Shown here one piece after another: positions 59,502 to 64,000 of a stretch of 64,000 bases of DNA. The notes under the pieces were generated by a model, which saw nothing but the letters and a program-made list of their open reading frames with translations, ran no database searches and was not told the DNA's origin. Origin of the DNA: Herbidospora yilanensis. GTDB lineage: Bacteria > Actinomycetota > Actinomycetes > Streptosporangiales > Streptosporangiaceae. Where the stretch lies: NCBI RefSeq assembly GCF_001570565.1, contig NZ_BBXE01000029.1:1-64000 (forward strand), given 5' to 3'. Every line of letters begins with the position of its first letter. The first letter of the stretch is position 1. The position numbers and the translations under genes were made by a program.

Positions 59502-60722
59502 ATGGAGTACGACCTGCTGGTCCGGGGCCACGTCCTGGACCCGGGCCAGGGCCTCGACGGCCCCATGGACGTCGCCGTCACCGGCGGACGCGTCACCGCC
59601 GTGGCCCCGCGACTGGACGCCGCCCGCGCCCGCCGGGTGATCGACGCGACGGCCCCGGGCCGGCACGTCGTCCCGGGCCTGATCGACCTGCACACCCACG
59701 TCGCGCACGGCGCGATCACCCCCGGCGTCGGCATGGAGGGCTGCGACCCCGACGACATCGGGGTGCGGGCGGGCGTGACCACGGTCGTGGACGCCGGCTC
59801 GGTCGGCGTGGCCAACATCGGCGTCTTCGGCGCCTTCATCCAGCCCCGCGCCCGCACCCGCGTCGTGCCGTTCCTCAACGTCGGCAGCCACGCGCACACG
59901 ATGCCGAGCATGGTCGACGTCCACGACCTGGCCGAGATCGACCGCGCGGCCATCGCCCGCTGCGTCGCCGCCAACCCCGGGCTGGTCAGGGGCGTCAAGT
60001 TGCGGCTGGTCGGCCCGCTGGTGGCCGAACGCGGCAAGGAGGTCGTCGCCGCCGCCAAGGACGTGGCGCGCGAGCACGGCGTGCCGCTGATGGTGCACAT
60101 CGGCGACCTGTCGGCGCACCGGCGGCCCGAACCCGAACGCCTCACCCCGGTCACCCGCTTCGCCGTCGACCAGCTCGACCCCGGCGACATCCTCACCCAC
60201 CTGTGCACGCCCAACCCGGGCGGCGCCACCGACATGGACGCCGCCCTGATCGAGGCCCGCGAGCGCGGCGTGATCCTCGACGCCGCACTCGGCCGGGGCA
60301 ACTTCGGCCACCGCGTGGCCCGCGAGCAGCGCGAACGCGGCCTTCCGCCGGACACCGTCAGCAGCGACCTCACCCTCGCCGGGCAGGGTTTCCACTCGCT
60401 GGTCGAGTGCATGGCCAAGTTCCTGGCCGTCGGCTACGACCTCCCCGACGTCGTGCGCATGACGACGGCCAACGCCGCCCGCGCCCTCGGCATGGGCGAG
60501 GAGCTGGGCGCGATCGCCCCGGGCCGCGCGGCCGACCTGACCATCCTCGACGTCGTCGCGGGCGACTTCGCCTTCGTCGACACCGCCCGCGAGACCTTCC
60601 ACGGGACGCGGGCGCTGGCGCCCGTGCACACCGTCAAGGGCGGAGAACTGTTCGCCCCCGGCTGGGGCGCCCACCCGTGGGGCTGGTTGCCCGCCCGCCG
60701 CGGTCACGAGGTCGCGCCGTGA
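59502..60722 (+). CDS. Amidohydrolase/deacetylase-family metallohydrolase
   Basis: A 406-residue dihydroorotase-like amidohydrolase: the first metal pair in LIDLHTHV, a carboxylated-Lys region (VRGVKLRL), MVHIGD and TVSSDLTL. It is close to the EF_0837/AHA_3915 amidohydrolase/deacetylase family, linked to D-amino-acid or N-acyl substrates in other bacteria. GAGGAGAACG before the ATG is a clear binding site. In this operon it could open an amide or cyclic imide of the imported compound before or after CoA activation. Confidence 0.88.
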   Translation: MEYDLLVRGHVLDPGQGLDGPMDVAVTGGRVTAVAPRLDAARARRVIDATAPGRHVVPGLIDLHTHVAHGAITPGVGMEGCDPDDIGVRAGVTTVVDAGSVGVANIGVFGAFIQPRARTRVVPFLNVGSHAHTMPSMVDVHDLAEIDRAAIARCVAANPGLVRGVKLRLVGPLVAERGKEVVAAAKDVAREHGVPLMVHIGDLSAHRRPEPERLTPVTRFAVDQLDPGDILTHLCTPNPGGATDMDAALIEARERGVILDAALGRGNFGHRVAREQRERGLPPDTVSSDLTLAGQGFHSLVECMAKFLAVGYDLPDVVRMTTANAARALGMGEELGAIAPGRAADLTILDVVAGDFAFVDTARETFHGTRALAPVHTVKGGELFAPGWGAHPWGWLPARRGHEVAP

Positions 60723-61687
60723 GACGCGCCGACGCCTCCTGGGCCAGGACGCCCGAGGGCGTCACCCACCGCGACGTCACCGACGTGGCGATCGGGCCCG
60801 GCGACCAGGTCTTCCTGTTCACCCGCTTCGACCACCAGGTTCTCGTGTACGAACCCGACGGCGCCTTCGTGCGCGCGTGGGGCCGGGGGGTCTTCACGCT
60901 CCCGCACGCCCTGACCGTCGGCCCCGACGGCTCGGTCTACTGCGTCGACGCGGGCGACCACAGCGTGCGCCGCTTCACCCCCGAAGGCGAGCTGCTCCAG
61001 ACCATCGGCACCCCGGGCGAGCCCTCCGACACCGGCTACACCTCCGAGGGCCCCACCCGCGTCCACCGGGTCGAGCGGGTGCGCCGCCCGGCCGGGCCGT
61101 TCAACCGCTGCACCGACCTGGCCGTCGGCCCGGACGGCGACCTCTACGTCAGCGACGGCTACGGCAACTGCCGCGTCCACCGCTTCTCGCCGGACGGCGA
61201 ACTACGCCACTCCTGGGGCGCGGCCGGCACCGGGCCCGGCGAGTTCCACCTCCCGCACGGCCTCGACGTCACCCCCGACGGCCGGGTCCTGGTCGCCGAC
61301 CGGGAGAACGACCGCGTCCAGGTCTTCGACGCCGACGGCCGCTTCCTGACGGCCTGGACCGACGTCCGGCGGCCGTGCGCCCTGACCACCGCCCCGGACG
61401 GCGCCGTCTACGTCGCCGAACTCTGGCGGCCCAAGGGCACCCGCTCCTTCGTCCGCGGCGAGGCCGCCGAAGACCAGCCGGGACGGGTGACCGTGCTCGA
61501 CCCGGACGGCCGGGTGCTCGACCGGTGGGACGGCGCCGGCGAGTTCATCGCCCCGCACGGCATCGCGCGGGACTCGCGCGGCGACGTGTACGTCGCCGAG
61601 GTGACCTACAGCTTCGCCGTCCGGCCGGGTCTGGCCGACCCGTCGTGCGGCGGCCACCAACTCCAGAAATTCGAGGGGATCGGATGA
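60719..61687 (+). CDS. NHL-repeat beta-propeller protein, PAL-like
   Basis: A 322-residue six-bladed NHL propeller (blades typified by LTVGPDGSVYCVDAGDHSVRRF, LAVGPDGDLYVSDGYGNCRVHRF, LDVTPDGRVLVADRENDRVQVF). The PAGPFNRCTDLAVGPDGDLY segment is the motif of peptidyl-alpha-hydroxyglycine alpha-amidating lyase. There is no signal peptide, unlike eukaryotic PAL. It overlaps neighbours by four bases each. It may be a lyase for N-hydroxyalkyl amides or a scaffold protein. Confidence 0.8.
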   Translation: MRRADASWARTPEGVTHRDVTDVAIGPGDQVFLFTRFDHQVLVYEPDGAFVRAWGRGVFTLPHALTVGPDGSVYCVDAGDHSVRRFTPEGELLQTIGTPGEPSDTGYTSEGPTRVHRVERVRRPAGPFNRCTDLAVGPDGDLYVSDGYGNCRVHRFSPDGELRHSWGAAGTGPGEFHLPHGLDVTPDGRVLVADRENDRVQVFDADGRFLTAWTDVRRPCALTTAPDGAVYVAELWRPKGTRSFVRGEAAEDQPGRVTVLDPDGRVLDRWDGAGEFIAPHGIARDSRGDVYVAEVTYSFAVRPGLADPSCGGHQLQKFEGIG

Positions 61688-62883
61688 GACGCGACGACCG
61701 GCGGATTCTCACCACGCACGGCGGCAACCTGCCCCGCCCTGCCGACCTGGACACGCTCATCGCCGACGGGCGCCGGGAGGAGGTGCTGGCCCGGCTGCCC
61801 TCGGCGGTCGGCGAGGTCGTGGACCTCCAGATCGCCTGCGGCCTCGACACCGTCAACGACGGCGAGTACGTCAAGGCCGCCAACATGTCCGGCTACAGCG
61901 GCTACATCCACGCGCGGGTGACCGGCTGGGAGACCCTGCCGATCGACCCGGCCGTGCCGCCGAAGCGCGAGTACGTCGCCGCCCGCGACCGCGACGAGTT
62001 CCCCGGCACCTACGCCTCGGGCCTGTGGCTGGCCGGCTCCGGCGGCCCGGTCCGCCCGGGATTCTCCACCCCGGGCGCGGCCCCGAAGATGCCCGCCGTC
62101 GAGCGGGTCTGCACCGCGCCGATCACCTACGTCGGCCACGACGCCATCGCCGCCGACGTCGACGCCCTCAGGACGGCCCTCGTGGGCCGCGAGGCGGACG
62201 GCTTCGTCGCCGCGCTCGGCCCGCTCAGCCTCGGCGCGGGCGCGCGCAACGTGTTCTACGCGAGCGAGGAGGACTACATGTTCGCCGTCGCGGAGGCCCT
62301 CCGCGAGGAGTACAAGGCGATCACCGACGCCGGTCTGGTGCTCCAGATCGACGAACCCGAGTTCGCCACCACCTGGCAGTTCCACCCCACCTGGGACGTC
62401 GCCGACCTGCGGCGCTACCTGGAGTCCGCGGTCGAGGTGATCAACCACGCCATCGCCGGCCTGCCGCCGGAGCAGATCCGCATGCACACCTGTTGGGGCA
62501 GCGGCCACCGCCCGCACACCCAGGACATCGGCCTGCGCCACATCGCCGACCTGCTCGTGAAGGTCAACGCCTCGGCGTACGCGATCGAGGCGGGGAACGT
62601 CCGGCACGCCCACGAGTGGCGGGTGTGGGAGGACGTGAAGCTGCCCGACGGCAAGATCCTCATCCCCGGCGTGGTCAGCCACGCCACCGACCTGGTCGAA
62701 CACCCCGAGCTGGTGGCCGAGCGGCTGGTCAACTTCGCCTCGGTGGTCGGCCGGGAGAACCTGCACGCCGGCACCGACTGCGGGATCGGCTCGCGGGTCG
62801 GCCACGAGGAGATCGTCTGGGCGAAGCTGCGTGCTCTCGCCGACGGCGCGGCCATCGCCTCGGAGCGGCTGGCCGGCAAGTAG
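61684..62883 (+). CDS. MetE-like cobalamin-independent methyltransferase (MetE II family)
   Basis: A 399-residue methionine-synthase-II-family barrel. It starts ILTTHGGNLPRP, the mark of this family, and keeps the zinc ligands H-x-C in RMHTCWGSGH, a Cys in GTDCGIG and a Glu strand (LQIDEPEFA). Members catalyse thiol-dependent methyl or alkyl transfers, including epoxyalkane:CoM transferase, and methionine synthesis. Being last in the transport/CoA operon, it may take a methyl group from the imported compound. The rare second MetE-like gene sits in the opposite operon at 47251. Confidence 0.88.
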   Translation: MRRDDRRILTTHGGNLPRPADLDTLIADGRREEVLARLPSAVGEVVDLQIACGLDTVNDGEYVKAANMSGYSGYIHARVTGWETLPIDPAVPPKREYVAARDRDEFPGTYASGLWLAGSGGPVRPGFSTPGAAPKMPAVERVCTAPITYVGHDAIAADVDALRTALVGREADGFVAALGPLSLGAGARNVFYASEEDYMFAVAEALREEYKAITDAGLVLQIDEPEFATTWQFHPTWDVADLRRYLESAVEVINHAIAGLPPEQIRMHTCWGSGHRPHTQDIGLRHIADLLVKVNASAYAIEAGNVRHAHEWRVWEDVKLPDGKILIPGVVSHATDLVEHPELVAERLVNFASVVGRENLHAGTDCGIGSRVGHEEIVWAKLRALADGAAIASERLAGK

Positions 62884-62887
62884 ACGT

Positions 62888-62907
62888 CCGGCGGGCCCGC
62901 CCGCCGG
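62888..62907 (+). terminator. Hairpin between the catabolic operon and the binding-protein gene
   Basis: CCGGCGGGC (62888-62896) pairs perfectly with GCCCGCCGG (62899-62907). The loop is minimal so the stem probably opens to eight base pairs. It follows the stop by four bases and is trailed by an A-rich stretch. It may be a processing or attenuation site that lets the lipoprotein be made in different amount. Confidence 0.5.
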
Positions 62908-62995
62908 CCGAGAAAAGACAAGCAAGCGGATCCGTGCCGACGCGTCGGGGACGAGCCGGAAGCACCGCGACATCCGAAAGATGGAGGCAAGGGCC

Positions 62996-64000
62996 GTGAA
63001 ACGAACATCAGTCACATCGGCCGGTGCGATCCTCGCCATCGTGCTCGTCCTCACCGCCTGCGGCGGCACGGACGCGAACGGCGGCGGGAACGCCCAGGGG
63101 ACCTCGGCGGGATTCGACCGGAACGCCGTCCTGCGGTGGGCCGTGCCGGGCATGCCGACCTCCTTCGACCCCCGCAAGTCGGCCCCGCTCGACCCGGTCT
63201 TCCTGGACGTCGTCTACGAGAGCCTGGTCAACCGCACCCCGGCCGGGGAACTCGTGCCGGGCCTGGCCACCGAGTGGAAACTGGGCGACGACAACACCAC
63301 GATCACCTTCACGCTGCGTCCCGGCGTGAAGTTCCACAACGGCGAGGCGTTCGACGGGGCGGCCGTGAAGGCCAACCTGGAGGCCTTCAAGAAGGAGGGC
63401 GCGCTCGCGGGCACACTCGCCGGCCTCGACAAGGTCGACGTGCTCGCCCCCGACCAGGTCAGGCTCACCTTCGCCGAGCCGTCGGGCTACATGATCAACG
63501 TGCTGGCCGGAGAGGCCGGCATCGTGGTCGCGCCGAGCGCGCTCGGCGACCCGGGCCTGACCGGCAAGCCGGTCGGCACCGGCCCGTTCCAGCTCGACGT
63601 CCTCGGCGAGGGCAAGGTCACCTTCAAACGGTTCGACGGCTACTGGGACGCGGGCCGCATCACCCTCGGCGGCATCGAGATGGCCGTCTACTCCGACGAG
63701 TCGACGCGGCTGCGCGCCGTCAAGTCGGGCCAGGCCGACGGCACGTCCATCACCCCGAGCCAGATCAAGGAGTCGGAGGCGGCCGGCCTGACCGTCATCA
63801 AGGGCGCCAACACCACGTTCAACGGCATCCTGATCAACACCAGCTCGGGCAAGCTCACCGACCCCAAGGTGCGCGAGGCGATGCTGTACGCCATCGACCG
63901 CGCCTCCATCAGCAAGAACCTCTACGCCGGGGTGTGCACACCCGCCGTGCAGCCGCTCCAGCAGGGCTTCTGGGCGAACGTGCCCGAGCTGAACGACGTC
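62996..64000 (+). CDS. Solute-binding lipoprotein of dipeptide-type ABC transporter (3' end beyond window)
   Basis: At least 335 residues of a family 5 extracellular solute-binding protein, still open at the window edge. A lipoprotein signal ends L19-T-A-C22. The mature part has the family start (LRWAVPGMPTSFDPRKS, YESLVNRTPAGELVPGLATEW). It is the binding component for the importer encoded at 53589-57394. GTG 62996 has GGAGG eight bases upstream; ATG 62981 is an alternative. The true stop cannot be given. Confidence 0.93.
   Translation, partial: MKRTSVTSAGAILAIVLVLTACGGTDANGGGNAQGTSAGFDRNAVLRWAVPGMPTSFDPRKSAPLDPVFLDVVYESLVNRTPAGELVPGLATEWKLGDDNTTITFTLRPGVKFHNGEAFDGAAVKANLEAFKKEGALAGTLAGLDKVDVLAPDQVRLTFAEPSGYMINVLAGEAGIVVAPSALGDPGLTGKPVGTGPFQLDVLGEGKVTFKRFDGYWDAGRITLGGIEMAVYSDESTRLRAVKSGQADGTSITPSQIKESEAAGLTVIKGANTTFNGILINTSSGKLTDPKVREAMLYAIDRASISKNLYAGVCTPAVQPLQQGFWANVPELNDV

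Noticed and set aside
1-64000. tRNA genes, rRNA genes, CRISPR arrays, transposases or phage genes
   Set aside because: None was recognised on either strand by reading; no regular repeat-spacer pattern or transposase motif occurs. A tRNAscan or CRISPR search would settle it.

Overview
The window is very GC-rich DNA with strong G/C preference at third codon positions, frequent GTG starts, dense ATGA/GTGA gene overlaps and many PucR, TetR, HxlR, WYL and ECF regulators. Together with AfsR/SARP-type, C-minus ribosomal-protein and Mycobacterium-like AdoK sequences this points to a filamentous actinomycete, most likely Streptosporangiales (Nonomuraea/Streptosporangium-like). It looks chromosomal: no tRNA, rRNA, CRISPR array, transposase or phage gene was seen.

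Layout. 0-8 kb: the 3' end of a large AfsR/SARP-type regulator, a TPP riboswitch driving tenA, an NAD-dependent DNA ligase, a metallophosphoesterase, a LexA-like repressor, and a VOC-DGPF-ECF42 sigma unit. 8-16 kb: an FAH-family hydrolase, a small secreted protein, then two penicillin-binding-type serine hydrolases, a GNAT acetyltransferase, an N-acylamino-acid racemase/OSBS and a PucR regulator, which together suggest amino-acid or peptide (possibly D-amino-acid) turnover. 16-22.5 kb: an MGT-type glycosyltransferase with a divergent TetR, an epimerase, and a P450 with a one-piece ferredoxin-reductase partner. 22.4-24.7 kb: a zinc-starvation locus with a Zur box, a CobW protein and cysteine-free L33, L28, S14 and L32. 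24.7-31 kb: several regulator/enzyme pairs (TetR-NmrA, HxlR-esterase, TetR-SDR) with visible operators. 31-44 kb: secreted FnIII-CBM2 and three-repeat proteins, an MFS exporter, a WYL regulator, a guanidine-III riboswitch controlling a Gdx exporter, SDR and nitronate monooxygenase genes, a NarL-type two-component system, and an exported hydrolase with a membrane acyltransferase.

The most interesting part is 44-64 kb. One minus-strand operon (metV-like, metF, a 462-residue methyltransferase, a core MetE-like protein, metK, purU, adoK) encodes nearly the whole S-adenosylmethionine regeneration loop plus one-carbon disposal. It lies back to back with a plus-strand extradiol-dioxygenase-like gene, then a PucR gene and a dipeptide-type ABC transporter fused by overlapping stops to a double CoA-transferase, an amidohydrolase, an NHL/PAL-like propeller, a second MetE-like methyltransferase and a solute-binding lipoprotein cut by the window end. 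I read this as an uncharacterised uptake-and-catabolism system for an amide or methylated compound linked to methyl-group handling; the substrate is unknown.

A recurring feature is leaderless promoters: at least nine genes have a TANNNT -10 element ending six or seven bases before the start codon, and these decide several starts below.
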